Shown here one piece after another: positions 1-9,658 of a DNA stretch of 64,000 nt. The DNA lies in assembly GCF_016734905.1 (NCBI RefSeq), contig NZ_JAERPO010000002.1:310001-374000 (forward strand), written 5' to 3'. This DNA comes from Sphingopyxis jiangsuensis (GTDB lineage: Bacteria; Pseudomonadota; Alphaproteobacteria; Sphingomonadales; Sphingomonadaceae). The first letter of the stretch is position 1; each line of letters begins with the position of its first letter. A program made the position numbers and the translations under genes. The notes below the pieces were generated by a model. That model did not search any database and was not told the origin of the DNA. It saw only the letters and a program-made list of their open reading frames with translations.

Positions 1-1
1 C

Positions 2-937
2 GATCGCGGGCATAATTACCGTTTCTTTGGGCGCAGCCTCGTCAACGCGGCCGGCCCTGCGGTGCTCGACGTGCTGGGGCGCGCATCGGCGCCGCCCGAT
101 TATGCGATGCGGCTGGTGCGCGGGTCGCATATCGTCGTGCGCAAGCTGTTCGACCATGATTACGCCTATTTCTTCCAGCTCCCCGACGGGCGGATCTTTT
201 TTGCCATTCCCTATGAGCGCGACTTCACGCTGATCGGAACGACCGACCAGGATCATGACGGCCCGCTTGGCGATGTGCGCGCGAGCGAGGAGGAAATCGC
301 CTATCTGTGCGAGGGGGCGAACCAATATTTCCAAGCCGCCATTCACCCCGGCGACGTGCTGTGGACCTATTCGGGGGTGCGCCCGCTGATCGACGACGGG
401 TCGGGCAAGCCCGAGGCGGCGACGCGCGGCTATCGGCTCGACCTCGACAGCGACGAGGGCGCGCCGCTGATGACCGTCTATGGCGGCAAGATCACCAGCT
501 ATCGCCATGTCGCCGAACATGCGGTCGACATGCTCGCAGAGGTGGTGCCCGCGCTGACGGGCAAGCATTGGACGGGCAAAGCGCCGCTTCCGGGCGGCGA
601 TTTCCGGACGGACGGCGCCGCGACGCTGAAGGCCGCCATCCGCCTCGCCCACCCCTTCCTGCCCGCCGCGACGGTCGACCGGATCGTCAAGGCCTATGGC
701 ACCGATGCACGAAGCTGGCTGGGCAAGGCCGATTGCTGGGACGATCTGGGCGGCGAGATCGCGCACGGGCTGAGCGCCGCCGAGGTGCGCTGGCTCGTCG
801 CGCAGGAATGGGCGCGCACCGCGGACGATATATTGTGGCGGCGGACGAAGCTGGGGCTTCATTTCACCGCTGACGATGTAGCGCGGCTCGAGGCTTTTCT
901 CGAAACGATCCCGGCGAAACCGCCGCTGCCCGCGTAA
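2..937 (+). CDS. glpD: Glycerol-3-phosphate dehydrogenase, C-terminal part (5' end outside window)
   Basis: The reading frame is open from the first bases of the window, so the N-terminal FAD-binding part lies upstream. The visible 311 residues begin with a RSLVNAAGP segment typical of GlpD, followed by the substrate-domain SGVRPL and YGGKITSYR motifs and the C-terminal helical domain. GlpD oxidises sn-glycerol-3-phosphate to dihydroxyacetone phosphate at the inner membrane and passes electrons to quinone. The gene converges on ahpF, with a shared hairpin at the stop codon. The family assignment is firm; the start cannot be seen. Confidence 0.93.
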   Translation, partial: DRGHNYRFFGRSLVNAAGPAVLDVLGRASAPPDYAMRLVRGSHIVVRKLFDHDYAYFFQLPDGRIFFAIPYERDFTLIGTTDQDHDGPLGDVRASEEEIAYLCEGANQYFQAAIHPGDVLWTYSGVRPLIDDGSGKPEAATRGYRLDLDSDEGAPLMTVYGGKITSYRHVAEHAVDMLAEVVPALTGKHWTGKAPLPGGDFRTDGAATLKAAIRLAHPFLPAATVDRIVKAYGTDARSWLGKADCWDDLGGEIAHGLSAAEVRWLVAQEWARTADDILWRRTKLGLHFTADDVARLEAFLETIPAKPPLPA

Positions 938-962
938 TCCGCCCTGTGCGCAGGGAGGATTA
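935..962. terminator. Bidirectional terminator hairpin between glpD and ahpF
   Basis: A palindrome pairs TAATCCGCCCTG with CAGGGAGGATTA around a TGCG loop, with one mismatch in a 12-base stem. It starts on the glpD stop codon and ends just before the ahpF stop, so it can serve both convergent genes. There is no clear T-tract on either side, so termination is inferred from the stem and its position. Confidence 0.6.
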
Positions 963-966
963 GCGG

Positions 967-2547
967 TTACGCCGCCTCGGCGACCTCCGCGGGCAGGCGG
1001 ATCATATAGTCGAACGCCGACAGCGCCGCCTTTGACCCCTCGCCCATCGCGATGACGATCTGCTTGTAGGGCACGGTGGTGCAGTCGCCCGCGGCGAATA
1101 TGCCCGGCTGGCTCGTTTCGCCGCGATGATCGACCTCGATCTCGCCGCGTTGAGACAGCGCGACCGTGCCCGCGAGCCATTCGGTGTTCGGGACGAGGCC
1201 GATCTGGACAAAAATGCCTTCGAGTTCGATCTGGTGATCGACGTCCTTGCCCCGGTCCTTGTAGCTGAGCCCTGTAACCTTTTCACCGTCGCCGAGCACT
1301 TCGGTGGTCAGCGCCGAGGTGATGACCTTGACGTTGGGCAGGCTGGCAAGCTTGCGCTGGAGCACCGCGTCGGCGCGAAGCTGGCTGTCATATTCGATCA
1401 AGGTGACATGCGCGACGAGGCCCGCAAGGTCGATCGCCGCCTCGACGCCGCTGTTGCCGCCGCCGATCACCGCGACGCGCTTGCCCTTGTAGAGCGGGCC
1501 GTCGCAGTGCGGGCAGTAAGCCACGCCCTTGTTGCGATATTCCTCTTCGCCGGGAACGCCCATCTGGCGCCAGCGCGCGCCGGTCGACAGGATGACGGTG
1601 CGCGCCTTCAGCGACGCGCCATTGGCGAGCTGCACCTCGTGCAGGCCGCCCTCATCCTTGGCGGGGACCAGCTTTTCGGCGCGCTGGAGGTTCATGACGT
1701 CGACGTCATAATCGTTCACATGGCTCTCGAGCTGGGCGACGAGTTTCGGGCCTTCGGTGTGCTGGACGGAGATAAAGTTTTCGATTGCCATCGTGTCGAG
1801 CACCTGCCCGCCGAAGCGTTCGGCCGCAATGCCCGTGCGGATGCCCTTGCGCGCGGCATAGATGGCCGCGGCGGCGCCCGCCGGGCCGCCGCCGACAACG
1901 AGCACGTCGAACCCGTCCTTCGCGGCGATCTTCTCGGCCGCCTTCGCTTCGGCACCGCTGTCGAGCTTCGCGAGTATCTGTTCGAGTTCCATCCGGCCCT
2001 GGCCGAAATTCTCGCCGTTCAAAAAGATCGTCGGCACCGCCATCACCTTGCGCTGCTCGACCTCGGCCTGGAACAGCCCGCCATCGATCGCGGTGTGGGT
2101 GATGCGCGGATTGACGACGCTCATCAGGTTGAGCGCCTGAACGATGTCGGGGCAATTCTGGCACGAGAGCGAGAAATAGGTCTCAAAATGATAATCGCCA
2201 TCGAGCGCCGCGACCTGCTCCAGCACCTCGGGCGCGACCTTCGGCGGGTGGCCGCCAGCCTGCAGCAGCGCGAGGACGAGCGAGGTGAATTCATGGCCGA
2301 GCGGGATGCCGGCAAAGCGGACCGCGACATCATGGTCGCTCGCGCGGCGGATCAGGAAGCTGGGGCGGCGCACGTCGTCGTCGGTGCGCGCCACGCTGAC
2401 CTTGTCCGACAGCGCGGCGATTTCGTCGAGCAGGGTCGCGAGCTCGGCCGACTTCGGCCCGTCGTCGAGCGACGAGAGCAGTTCGATCGGCTGGCGGATG
2501 TTCGCGAGATAGGATGAAAGCTGCTGCTTCAGATTGGCGTCGAGCAT
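967..2547 (-). CDS. ahpF: Alkyl hydroperoxide reductase subunit F
   Basis: A 526-residue NADH-dependent flavoprotein that re-reduces AhpC. The N-terminal half is a tandem thioredoxin-like domain with a CQNCPD redox pair near residue 130. The C-terminal half is thioredoxin-reductase-like, with an FAD motif [10 protein letters not shown] near residue 218, a CPHC pair near 345, and a C-terminal [10 protein letters not shown] segment that closes the FAD site. The length matches the family. The ATG is preceded by AGGAG at good spacing. It lies downstream of ahpC on the same strand, separated by about 140 bases holding two REP-like hairpins that may damp read-through. The pair forms the peroxide-scavenging AhpCF system. 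Confidence 0.97.
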   Translation of the reverse strand: MLDANLKQQLSSYLANIRQPIELLSSLDDGPKSAELATLLDEIAALSDKVSVARTDDDVRRPSFLIRRASDHDVAVRFAGIPLGHEFTSLVLALLQAGGHPPKVAPEVLEQVAALDGDYHFETYFSLSCQNCPDIVQALNLMSVVNPRITHTAIDGGLFQAEVEQRKVMAVPTIFLNGENFGQGRMELEQILAKLDSGAEAKAAEKIAAKDGFDVLVVGGGPAGAAAAIYAARKGIRTGIAAERFGGQVLDTMAIENFISVQHTEGPKLVAQLESHVNDYDVDVMNLQRAEKLVPAKDEGGLHEVQLANGASLKARTVILSTGARWRQMGVPGEEEYRNKGVAYCPHCDGPLYKGKRVAVIGGGNSGVEAAIDLAGLVAHVTLIEYDSQLRADAVLQRKLASLPNVKVITSALTTEVLGDGEKVTGLSYKDRGKDVDHQIELEGIFVQIGLVPNTEWLAGTVALSQRGEIEVDHRGETSQPGIFAAGDCTTVPYKQIVIAMGEGSKAALSAFDYMIRLPAEVAEAA

Positions 2548-2587
2548 GGGGAGAGCTCCTGCGAGAGGGAGGAGAAAAGAGCCGCGT

Positions 2588-2667
2588 GTCCCCGCGAAGG
2601 CGGGGACCCGGAGCTGGATTGCGCATTGTTGCGCTTGGGCGCTCTGGGCTCCCGCCTTCGCGGGAGC
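2588..2667. repeat. Pair of REP-like palindromes between ahpC and ahpF
   Basis: Two 20-base hairpins sit 40 bases apart: GTCCCCGCGAAGGCGGGGAC at 2588-2607 and GCTCCCGCCTTCGCGGGAGC at 2648-2667. They are inverted copies of the same CCCGCGAAGGCGGG core that recurs elsewhere in the window. Such elements usually lie in transcribed gaps and may stabilise the upstream ahpC message. Confidence 0.7.
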
Positions 2668-2688
2668 ACGCTGGCATTTTCCGATGTC

Positions 2689-3252
2689 TTAAATCTTGCC
2701 GACGAGGTCGAGCGAGGGAGCAAGCGTTTCGGCGCCCTCTTCCCACTTCGCGGGGCAGACTTCACCCGGATGGCTGACCCAGTATTGCAGCGCCTTGATC
2801 TTGCGGAGCAGTTCGGCAGCGTTGCGGCCCACACCCTCGGGGGTGATTTCCAGGAGCTGGATTTCGCCCTGCGGATCGAGGACGAACGTGCCGCGGTCGG
2901 CAAGGCCGACGCCCTGACGGAGCACTTCGAAATTGTTCGAGAGCGTGTGGTTCTGGTCGCCGACCATGAAATAGTCGATCTTGCCGATCGCCGGCGAGGT
3001 GTCGTGCCACGCCTTGTGGCAGAAATGCGTGTCGGTCGACACGGCGAACACCTCGACGTCCATCTTCTGGAGCGTCGGATAGATGTCGGCCAGATCCTCA
3101 AGCTCGGTCGGGCAGACGAAGGTGAAATCGGCGGGGTAGAAGAAGAACACCGCCCACTTGCCCTTCACATCCTCTTCGGTGATGTCGACGAATTTGCCCT
3201 GCTTGTAAGCGGTCGCCTTGAACGGCTGGATGGTCGTGTTGAGAACGGACAT
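2689..3252 (-). CDS. ahpC: Alkyl hydroperoxide reductase subunit C (typical 2-Cys peroxiredoxin)
   Basis: A 187-residue AhpC that reduces H2O2 and organic hydroperoxides in the cytosol and is recycled by AhpF. The peroxidatic cysteine lies in [12 protein letters not shown] near residue 47. The resolving cysteine lies in [11 protein letters not shown] near residue 166. The length is canonical. The ATG follows AAGGAGA about 8 bases upstream. It is divergent from fdhD. I looked for an OxyR-type site in the gap and could not identify one convincingly, so its regulation remains open. Confidence 0.97.
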   Translation of the reverse strand: MSVLNTTIQPFKATAYKQGKFVDITEEDVKGKWAVFFFYPADFTFVCPTELEDLADIYPTLQKMDVEVFAVSTDTHFCHKAWHDTSPAIGKIDYFMVGDQNHTLSNNFEVLRQGVGLADRGTFVLDPQGEIQLLEITPEGVGRNAAELLRKIKALQYWVSHPGEVCPAKWEEGAETLAPSLDLVGKI

Positions 3253-3418
3253 GGGAGAGTCTCCTTTATCGTTGAGTTGGGTCCGGAAACGCTCCCCTAG
3301 CCAGCAATGTTGCGCCGCGACAATTGAAAAATCCTGCGCGACTAATCGAAAAACTCAATCAAGGGCGCCGACAATCGCGGCGGCTTGCTTCGCCGGGTCG
3401 AAAGCAGGACAAGGGCAT

Positions 3419-4252
3419 ATGGAAACTCGCGAATTTTGCAGCGCCGACACGCACGCCAGCGCAGATGCCCGCCATCTACGGCGCATCGGCCTCGCCGAGC
3501 CCGGCGATGCGCTGCTCGCGCGCGAGCTTGCCGTCGAAACGCCGGTTTCGATCGAGGTCGACGGGCTCGGCTATGCGGTGATGATGGCGACGCCGGCAGA
3601 CCTTGAGGATTATGCGATCGGCTTTGCCGCGAGCGAGGGGCTCATCAACCAGCCCGCCGATGTGACGCGAATTGCCGTCCATGCCATCGAGGGCGGCGTC
3701 GCGCTGCGGCTATGGCTTGGCGCCGGACGGTCGCAGCGCGCACTCGACCGGGCGCGCAGGCGGGTGAACGAAAGCAGCTGCGGACTGTGCGGGATCGAGA
3801 ATATCGAGGAGGTTCTGCGACCGCTGCCAAGCGTCACCGCGTGCATAACGACCGATCGCGCCGCGATTGCTGTCGCGCTGGCGGCGCTCGACAGCCATCA
3901 GCCGCTCGGTCGCGCGACGGGCGCCGCGCACGCCGCGGCATTTTGCACGCCCGACGGCGCCATCTGCCTCGCGCGCGAGGATGTCGGGCGTCACAACGCA
4001 CTCGACAAGCTGGTCGGGGCAATGATGCGCGCGGGCGTCGACGCGGGGCAAGGCTTCATCCTGCTGTCGGCGCGTTGCAGTTACGAGCTGGTCGACAAGA
4101 CGGTGCGCGCGGGGTGCCCGATGCTCGTCACCATCTCGGCACCGACAAGCCTTGCCGCCGACCGCGCCGCGGCGGCGGGGCTGACGCTCGTTTCGCTGGC
4201 GCGGCGCGATTCGGCGCTTGTCGTGTGCGATCCGCAAGGGATAATTGCATGA
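3419..4252 (+). CDS. fdhD: Formate dehydrogenase accessory sulfurtransferase FdhD
   Basis: A 277-residue FdhD. In this family the protein transfers sulfur from a cysteine desulfurase to the bis-MGD cofactor to activate formate-dehydrogenase-type enzymes. The conserved CGLCG loop places cysteines at 121 and 124, as in E. coli FdhD. The frame is open for 67 codons further upstream, but that part is not FdhD-like and would run into the ahpC promoter, so the ATG at 3419 is chosen. The stop overlaps the mobA start as ATGA, implying translational coupling. Its likely client is the molybdoenzyme at 4783-7059. Confidence 0.95.
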   Translation: METREFCSADTHASADARHLRRIGLAEPGDALLARELAVETPVSIEVDGLGYAVMMATPADLEDYAIGFAASEGLINQPADVTRIAVHAIEGGVALRLWLGAGRSQRALDRARRRVNESSCGLCGIENIEEVLRPLPSVTACITTDRAAIAVALAALDSHQPLGRATGAAHAAAFCTPDGAICLAREDVGRHNALDKLVGAMMRAGVDAGQGFILLSARCSYELVDKTVRAGCPMLVTISAPTSLAADRAAAAGLTLVSLARRDSALVVCDPQGIIA

Positions 4253-4788
4253 GAACATTGGGCGCAATCCTCGCGGGGGGCAGTTCGACGCGCTTCGGAT
4301 CGGACAAGGCCGAGGCGCTGCTGGACGGGCGGCGGCTGATCGACCTGTCGATTGCGGCGCTCGCACCGCACTGCGACGCGATCATCGTCATCGGCCGCGC
4401 GCATCCGGACTTCGGCAGCGTCGCCGACCGCCCGCGCGGCGGGATGGGTCCGCTCGGCGGGATCGCGGGCGCGCTGGCGGCCGCGGCAGAGGGCGGCTTC
4501 GGCCAATCGCTGACCGCGCCGGTCGATTGCGTGCGGTTGCCGCCCGATTTGCGCGCCGTGCTGGAACCCGCGCCAGCCTATCTGGCGGCGCAGCCGGTGA
4601 TCGGGCTTTGGCCAGTGGAGGCGCTCGAAGCGCTCGACGCCCTGCTGGCCGAGGGTACGAAGCTGGCGGTGCGTGCGTTCGGCGACCGTGTCGGTGCGCG
4701 CGCGGTCGAGACGGGCTTTGCCCCGCCGAACATCAACAGCGCCGCCGATCTTGCGCGGCTCGCGGACGGCAATCTCCCGGCGTCATGA
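4249..4788 (+). CDS. mobA: Molybdenum cofactor guanylyltransferase MobA
   Basis: A 179-residue nucleotidyltransferase that attaches GMP to molybdopterin to form the MGD cofactor. The N-terminal LAGGSSTRFGSDK signature is at residues 8-20. PLGGIAG and the TAPVDCVRLP segment correspond to the nucleotide-binding and metal-site regions. It is slightly shorter than the E. coli protein. It starts inside the fdhD stop (ATGA), and its last 6 bases overlap the 3' end of the convergent molybdoenzyme gene. The three genes form a cofactor-plus-client locus. Confidence 0.9.
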   Translation: MRTLGAILAGGSSTRFGSDKAEALLDGRRLIDLSIAALAPHCDAIIVIGRAHPDFGSVADRPRGGMGPLGGIAGALAAAAEGGFGQSLTAPVDCVRLPPDLRAVLEPAPAYLAAQPVIGLWPVEALEALDALLAEGTKLAVRAFGDRVGARAVETGFAPPNINSAADLARLADGNLPAS

Positions 4789-7059
4789 CGCTGAAGGCGT
4801 GACGATGCGGACGGGAATCGCCTTGGCAGCGGGACACCCGCTCGCCCGGTCGTAATTGCCGAGCGGAAGCAAGGGGTTGAGCTCGGGATAATAGCCTGCG
4901 ACCGACCCCGGCGACATCGGATAGTCCACCAGCGTCAACGGCCCGACGCGCCGCGCGATGCCGTCGTCGCTGATCGTCTCCAGCGTCACGCGTGTTTCGG
5001 CCGCCAGCCCGCGCGCCTCGCGGTCGGCGGCGTTGATGAACAGCACCATGCGGTCGCCGCGAACGCCGCGGTAGCGGTCGTTATAGCTGTAGATTGTCGT
5101 GTTGAACTGGTCGTGCGAGCGCACCGTCGCGAGCCGCAGCATCGCTGGGTCGTCGATCTGCGGATCGACATCGAGCCCCGGAAGCAGCAGGAAATTCGCC
5201 TTGCCGTTCGGCGTCAACCACACGCGGCGGCGCGGCGCGACGTCGAGGTGGAAACCCGCGGGGTCCTGAATACGCGCCGAGAATTCGGAATAGAGCGCGG
5301 GATAGACCGCCGCGATGGCGTCGCGGATGCGGTCATAATCGTCGATGTAGGATGCCCAGTCGACGCGGCTTTCGGGGAGGGTCGCCATCGCCATGCGGCA
5401 CACGATCTCGACCTCGGTAAGGAGGTACGGGCTTGCGGGTTCGAGCACGCCGCGCGATGCGGTGACGTTCGACATCGAATCCTCGATGGTCACAAATTGC
5501 TCGCCGCGCGCGGTTTCGATGCGCTCGGACCGCGCGATCACCGGAAGGATCAGCGCCTCGCGGCCGTGGATCAAATGACCACGGTTGAGCTTTGTCGCGA
5601 TCCCGACCGTCAGGTCGAGCCCGCGCATCGCGGCATAGGCGCGGTCGGTATCGGGGACCGCGCGAACGAAATTGCCGCCAAGGCCGATGAAGACCTTGGC
5701 GGTACCCGCCAGCATCGCCTCGACCGCTTCGACCGTATGGTGGCCGTGCGCGCGCGGCGGGTCGAAGCCGAACACCGCTGACAGCCGGTCGAGATAGGCG
5801 GCGGTCGGCCGCTCGTCGATGCCGACGGTGCGGTCGCCCTGGACGTTCGAATGGCCGCGGATCGGCGAAATGCCGGCGCCGGGCCGTCCGAAATTGCCCT
5901 TGAGCAACAGAAGGTTGGCGATCTGCTGGACCAGTTCCGACCCGCGCTCGTGCTGGGTGATTCCCATGCCGTAACAGATGATCGTCGCATCGGACGCCAT
6001 ATAGATGTCGGCGCAGCGACGGATCTGCGCCTCGTCCACCCCCGATTTGGCGACGATATCGCGCCAGTCCTGCGCAAGGATGTCGTCGCGCAGCGCCGCG
6101 AAACCCTCGGTATGTTCGGCGATGAACTGATGGTCGAACACGATCTCGCCCGCCGCCTCGCGCTCGAACATCGCGCGCATCATCCCCTTGAGCAGCGCAA
6201 GGTCGCCGCCGATACGGATGTGGACGAACTCGCTGGCGATCGGCGTCGAGCCGAAGGTCGCCATCTGCACCGGGTCCTGCGGTTCGGTGAAGCGGATCAG
6301 CGCGCGTTCGGGCATCGGATTGACCGCGACAATCGGCACGCCGCGTTTGCGCGCATCGACCAGCTGCGTCATCATCCGCGGCGCATTGGTGCCGGGGTTT
6401 TGCCCGATGACGAAGATCGCGTCGGCATGTTCGAAATCGTCGAGCACCACCGTGCCCTTGCCGACGCCGATCGCGGGCGGCAGGCCGCGGCTCGTCGGTT
6501 CGTGGCACATGTTCGAACAATCGGGGAAATTGTTGGTGCCATATTCGCGGACGAAGACCGAATAGAGAAAAGCCGCCTCGTTCGGCGTCCGCCCCGAGGT
6601 ATAAAAGTCGGCCTCGTTCGGATCGGCGAGCGCGCGCAGATGGCGGCCGATGAGCGCGAACGCGTCGTCCCATGCGACAGGAACATAGTGGTCGCTCGCC
6701 GGATCGTAGCGCATCGGCTCGGTCAACCGTCCCTGCATCTCGAGCCAATAGTCCGACTGCTCGCGCAGCGCAGTCACGCTGTGCTGTGCGAAAAATTCGC
6801 GCGTCGCGCGGAATTTCGTCGCTTCGTGCGCGAGCGCCTTTGCACCATTTTCGCAGAATTCGAGTTTCCTGGTGCAGGTGGCGTCTGGAAAGGCGCAGCT
6901 CGGACATTTGAAGCCGCCCGGCTGGTTCATCGTGAGCAGCGCGCGCGACCCCTTGCTCACAACGCTCTGTTCGAGCAGCACCTTTGCGGTGGCGGCGGCC
7001 GAACCCCAGCCCCCGGCCGGACGGGCATAGGGTTTGTACCGGGGCCTGCCGTCGGCCAT
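4783..7059 (-). CDS. FdhF/YdeP-family molybdopterin oxidoreductase
   Basis: A 758-residue bis-MGD enzyme of the DMSO-reductase superfamily. Cysteines in KCPSCAFPDATC, with another a few residues later, form an N-terminal Fe-S-type cluster site. The central part has MGITQHERGSE and GHSNVQGDRTVG, which are characteristic of the YdeP branch, and the C-terminal cofactor-binding domain includes NDRYRGVRGDRM. No signal peptide is seen, so it should act in the cytosol. The ATG has GAGAGGATGG upstream. YdeP-like proteins resemble formate dehydrogenases, but their substrate is often unknown, so I do not assign formate as the substrate. It converges on fdhD-mobA, which should supply its sulfurated cofactor. 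Confidence 0.9.
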   Translation of the reverse strand: MADGRPRYKPYARPAGGWGSAAATAKVLLEQSVVSKGSRALLTMNQPGGFKCPSCAFPDATCTRKLEFCENGAKALAHEATKFRATREFFAQHSVTALREQSDYWLEMQGRLTEPMRYDPASDHYVPVAWDDAFALIGRHLRALADPNEADFYTSGRTPNEAAFLYSVFVREYGTNNFPDCSNMCHEPTSRGLPPAIGVGKGTVVLDDFEHADAIFVIGQNPGTNAPRMMTQLVDARKRGVPIVAVNPMPERALIRFTEPQDPVQMATFGSTPIASEFVHIRIGGDLALLKGMMRAMFEREAAGEIVFDHQFIAEHTEGFAALRDDILAQDWRDIVAKSGVDEAQIRRCADIYMASDATIICYGMGITQHERGSELVQQIANLLLLKGNFGRPGAGISPIRGHSNVQGDRTVGIDERPTAAYLDRLSAVFGFDPPRAHGHHTVEAVEAMLAGTAKVFIGLGGNFVRAVPDTDRAYAAMRGLDLTVGIATKLNRGHLIHGREALILPVIARSERIETARGEQFVTIEDSMSNVTASRGVLEPASPYLLTEVEIVCRMAMATLPESRVDWASYIDDYDRIRDAIAAVYPALYSEFSARIQDPAGFHLDVAPRRRVWLTPNGKANFLLLPGLDVDPQIDDPAMLRLATVRSHDQFNTTIYSYNDRYRGVRGDRMVLFINAADREARGLAAETRVTLETISDDGIARRVGPLTLVDYPMSPGSVAGYYPELNPLLPLGNYDRASGCPAAKAIPVRIVTPSAS

Positions 7060-7519
7060 CGCGCCATCCTCTCAACGAAACGCTGCTTCTCGATCGGAGC
7101 ATAGGCGCAAACGCTGCGCCGGAACAGGTCGCCGAGCGATCGGCGAGCGCGAGCAGGGGTGGCGTCGGCGCTCTGCACGGCTGCCGGGTCCGGGAGTCCC
7201 GCGCTCGTCGCCCGGGCGCCGCCACTGCCGCGGACGCAGCGGGCGCGGCGCACACCATCGACAATAGAACAAGACGCGCCATAGGCGCCGTCCGTACCGA
7301 TATTGCGGGCCCCTCCCTGCCCTGCACGCCATCACGGCGCGATTGGATGGGAGTGACACGGGACCGCGCTGAAAAAGATGAATCTGCTGACCGGCGATTA
7401 TGAAAATTGTGAAAGGCGCGCCGAACCGGGGCGCAATATCCGCCAGCCGCAAAAACGCCGAAGGCGGGAGCAGCCGAAGCTGCCCCCGCCCCGGGAGCGA
7501 ATGTCGCCGCGACCTGCGT
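7060..7519. other. Intergenic gap between molybdoenzyme and glycosyltransferase genes
   Basis: A 460-base gap with no convincing gene. The minus strand near 7290 reads like a short secretory leader (MARLVLLSMVCAAPAASA), but the frame then turns into arginine-rich nonsense. The left part must contain the promoter of the minus-strand molybdoenzyme gene. The right part holds the terminator of the glycosyltransferase operon. Confidence 0.4.
7451..7487 (-). terminator. Rho-independent terminator of the TetR-glycosyltransferase operon
   Basis: Read on the minus strand, GGGGGCAGC pairs with GCTGCTCCC (one G-U pair) around a TTCG tetraloop. A small GCCTTCGGC hairpin and a run of five T follow. It lies 33 bases downstream of the glycosyltransferase stop codon. 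Confidence 0.75.
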
Positions 7520-8827
7520 TCAGGCGGCGCGGAGGCCGTTTCCGGGCATTTCCGCCGCAATTGTTTCGAGTTCGGCGACGACCGGCGAGTTGCGCGCATC
7601 GTCGGCCATCACCCGGCCAAGCCGCGCTGCCGCGGCCGTATATGCGGGTTCCGACAGGATCGATTCGATCGCGGCGCGGAAGGCATCGGGCCCTGCGTCG
7701 GCAGCGAGCTGGATGCCCGCGCCGCGCGCGGTGACGCGCACCGCATTGTCGTTCTGGTCGCGGCCGTGCGGAACGACGACCATTGGACGCAGGTGCGACA
7801 GCGCACGCGCCACGGTGCCGTGCCCGCCGTGGGTGACGACCAGCGCCGCCTGCTTCATGACGCTGTTGTGCGGTGCGCTGCGCACGAGCTGGCAATTGGC
7901 CGCCGGCGTCAGTTCTTCGGGCGCGATCGTGCTGCCGAGCGTGACAAGCAGCCGGACATCAAGCGAGGCCGCACCGTCGATGATGTCCTGAAGCACACCG
8001 ATATGCCCCTGGAATGTCGTGCTGAACCCGACGAGCACGAGCGGGCGCGCATCGTTGGCGGCCCACGGCGACGTCCAGGGCTTTGCCCATGAGGGATCGT
8101 CGAGCTGGGGTCCGACATAGCGAATCCGGTCTGGAAGCTGTTCGGGGGCGAAATCGAACGCGCGGCTGGTGCCGAGCAGAACCGCATGCGCGGCGTCATG
8201 CTGGTCGGCGAGCGCAGCGAGCGGGGGAAGCCCATAGCTTGCACGCGCCGTATTGAGCGCGGGGAGCCGGCTGTCGAACATCTGGCCGTTCGCCTGCATA
8301 ATCTCCGCATGCAGTGCGCGCTCGGCATCGTTCGTCGCGGGCAGCAAACCCGGGCCGAGCGGCGGTACGCCCTCCATCGGAAAGAGGCTGACGTTGCAGG
8401 TGAGCAGGACGAAACGCTGGCCGATCGCCTCGCACCCCATCGCGACGCCGAGCAGCATTTCGTTCGAAACGACGAGGTCGGCAGGCTCGGCCTTCAATTG
8501 TTCGATCAGGTCCTCGGCATAGGCGTGCGCGGGGCCGACCATGATGCGGTCGAGGACGCGACCGATCTGTTCCTCGGGCGTGTCGACTTCCCAATCGCGA
8601 AAAATGTCGCTGTCGCGGGTACGGTCGGTGCGGCTCGGTGCGCGCGTCCATGGAATGAAGCGGGCGCCGACCGCCTCGGCCTCGCTGCGGTTGCAGGCAT
8701 CGCTCATCACACGCACGCGGTGCCCGCGCTCGGCAAGCTTTCGCGCCACGGTGATGATCGGCATCACCGATCCGCCACCCTCCCAGGTAGCGAAAAGAAA
8801 ATTCAAGGGGGAAGAGACTTGGGTCAC
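7520..8827 (-). CDS. GT1-family (MGT-like) glycosyltransferase
   Basis: A 435-residue cytosolic GT-B glycosyltransferase. The N-terminal acceptor half opens with FLFATWEGGGSVMP. The C-terminal donor half carries GFSTTFQGH near 267, THGGHGT at 332-338 and PHGRDQNDNA at 353-362, the plant-UGT/macrolide-glycosyltransferase signature. It should transfer a sugar from a nucleotide sugar to a small hydrophobic acceptor. The start is a GTG overlapping the TetR stop codon as GTGA, so the two are translationally coupled. The acceptor is unknown. Pairing with a TetR repressor suggests inactivation of a compound that induces the operon. Confidence 0.87.
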   Translation of the reverse strand: MTQVSSPLNFLFATWEGGGSVMPIITVARKLAERGHRVRVMSDACNRSEAEAVGARFIPWTRAPSRTDRTRDSDIFRDWEVDTPEEQIGRVLDRIMVGPAHAYAEDLIEQLKAEPADLVVSNEMLLGVAMGCEAIGQRFVLLTCNVSLFPMEGVPPLGPGLLPATNDAERALHAEIMQANGQMFDSRLPALNTARASYGLPPLAALADQHDAAHAVLLGTSRAFDFAPEQLPDRIRYVGPQLDDPSWAKPWTSPWAANDARPLVLVGFSTTFQGHIGVLQDIIDGAASLDVRLLVTLGSTIAPEELTPAANCQLVRSAPHNSVMKQAALVVTHGGHGTVARALSHLRPMVVVPHGRDQNDNAVRVTARGAGIQLAADAGPDAFRAAIESILSEPAYTAAAARLGRVMADDARNSPVVAELETIAAEMPGNGLRAA

Positions 8828-9462
8828 CGGTTTACTCCGATTGGTTCGTGGTTGAAAATTTCTGCGGGATCGGCCCCGATCGCATCGGCGAACATCCGCA
8901 TCATCAGCTGCCGATAGTCGGCGACGCTGCGCTGCATGTCGCGGCGGACGAGCTTCCAGACATAGAGGTCGCCGGCGACGACGAGCGCGTCGATCCGGCG
9001 CTGCCGCGCCTCGGCATCGAGGCCGTCGAGCCATGGAACGAACGCCTGCGTGATCCAGGCGCGATGCTGGGCGCGGCCGCGATCGGTCATCGCGCGCACC
9101 GCCGGATAGCGGTCCTCCTGTGCGAGCAAGCGGAGGATCAGGTCGCCGACCTCTTCATAATCCTCGACGATCGAATTGACCGCACGCGTCACATCGCCCG
9201 GCCGCACTTCGCGGCGAAGTGTAACCTCTATCGCGAGCCGTTCCTGCATCGCGGCGATCAATCCCTCCTTGCCGCCAAAGCGGCGGATCACCGTCTGGAC
9301 CGTGACCCCGGAATCCTGCGCCACATCTTCAAGGCGAATCTCGTCGAACCAGCTGTCGCGGATGCGCGTGGCAAAGGCATCGAGGATGCGTTCACCGCGC
9401 GCCTGCGCAGCCTCTGCGCGCGCCGATTGGCGGTAGGGACGCGTGGGAGAATCGCTATTCAT
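8824..9462 (-). CDS. TetR-family transcriptional regulator
   Basis: A 212-residue regulator. The N-terminal helix-turn-helix segment contains IRLEDVAQDSGVTVQTVIRRFGGKEGL near residues 40-66, followed by an all-helical ligand-binding domain. The chosen ATG at 9462 precedes the HTH with the usual short arm. The open frame extends 58 codons upstream but without regulator-like sequence. The stop overlaps the GTG of the downstream glycosyltransferase by 4 bases. It probably represses its own operon, with a hydrophobic ligand as inducer. Confidence 0.9.
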   Translation of the reverse strand: MNSDSPTRPYRQSARAEAAQARGERILDAFATRIRDSWFDEIRLEDVAQDSGVTVQTVIRRFGGKEGLIAAMQERLAIEVTLRREVRPGDVTRAVNSIVEDYEEVGDLILRLLAQEDRYPAVRAMTDRGRAQHRAWITQAFVPWLDGLDAEARQRRIDALVVAGDLYVWKLVRRDMQRSVADYRQLMMRMFADAIGADPAEIFNHEPIGVNR

Positions 9463-9658
9463 GTGATGCCAATTAACATCAAAATTGGGGTGCGCAAGTT
9501 TTATCTTAATTGCGCTAACATGAAACTCCTCCTTGGCTTGCAGCGGCAGCCGGTGCGCTCGCAGTTGGGGGACATATCGCGCGGGAATTGTACCTGCCGC
9601 CCCCTTAATCGAGCGCGCGAACAAGGAATGGGGCATCGGCTATCGGATGATATTGGCT

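Noticed and set aside
3253-3418. Possible OxyR operator between ahpC and fdhD
   Set aside because: I could not find the spaced ATAG/CTAT pattern with enough matches. The regulation of ahpC stays unassigned.
5851-7104. A 417-codon plus-strand frame within the molybdoenzyme gene
   Set aside because: It is antisense to a complete 758-residue enzyme with clear motifs.
7072-7327. A signal-peptide-like minus-strand reading upstream of the molybdoenzyme
   Set aside because: The leader-like MARLVLLSMVCAAPAASA is followed by arginine/proline-rich sequence in every frame. A frameshifted gene cannot be excluded but there is no homology to support it.
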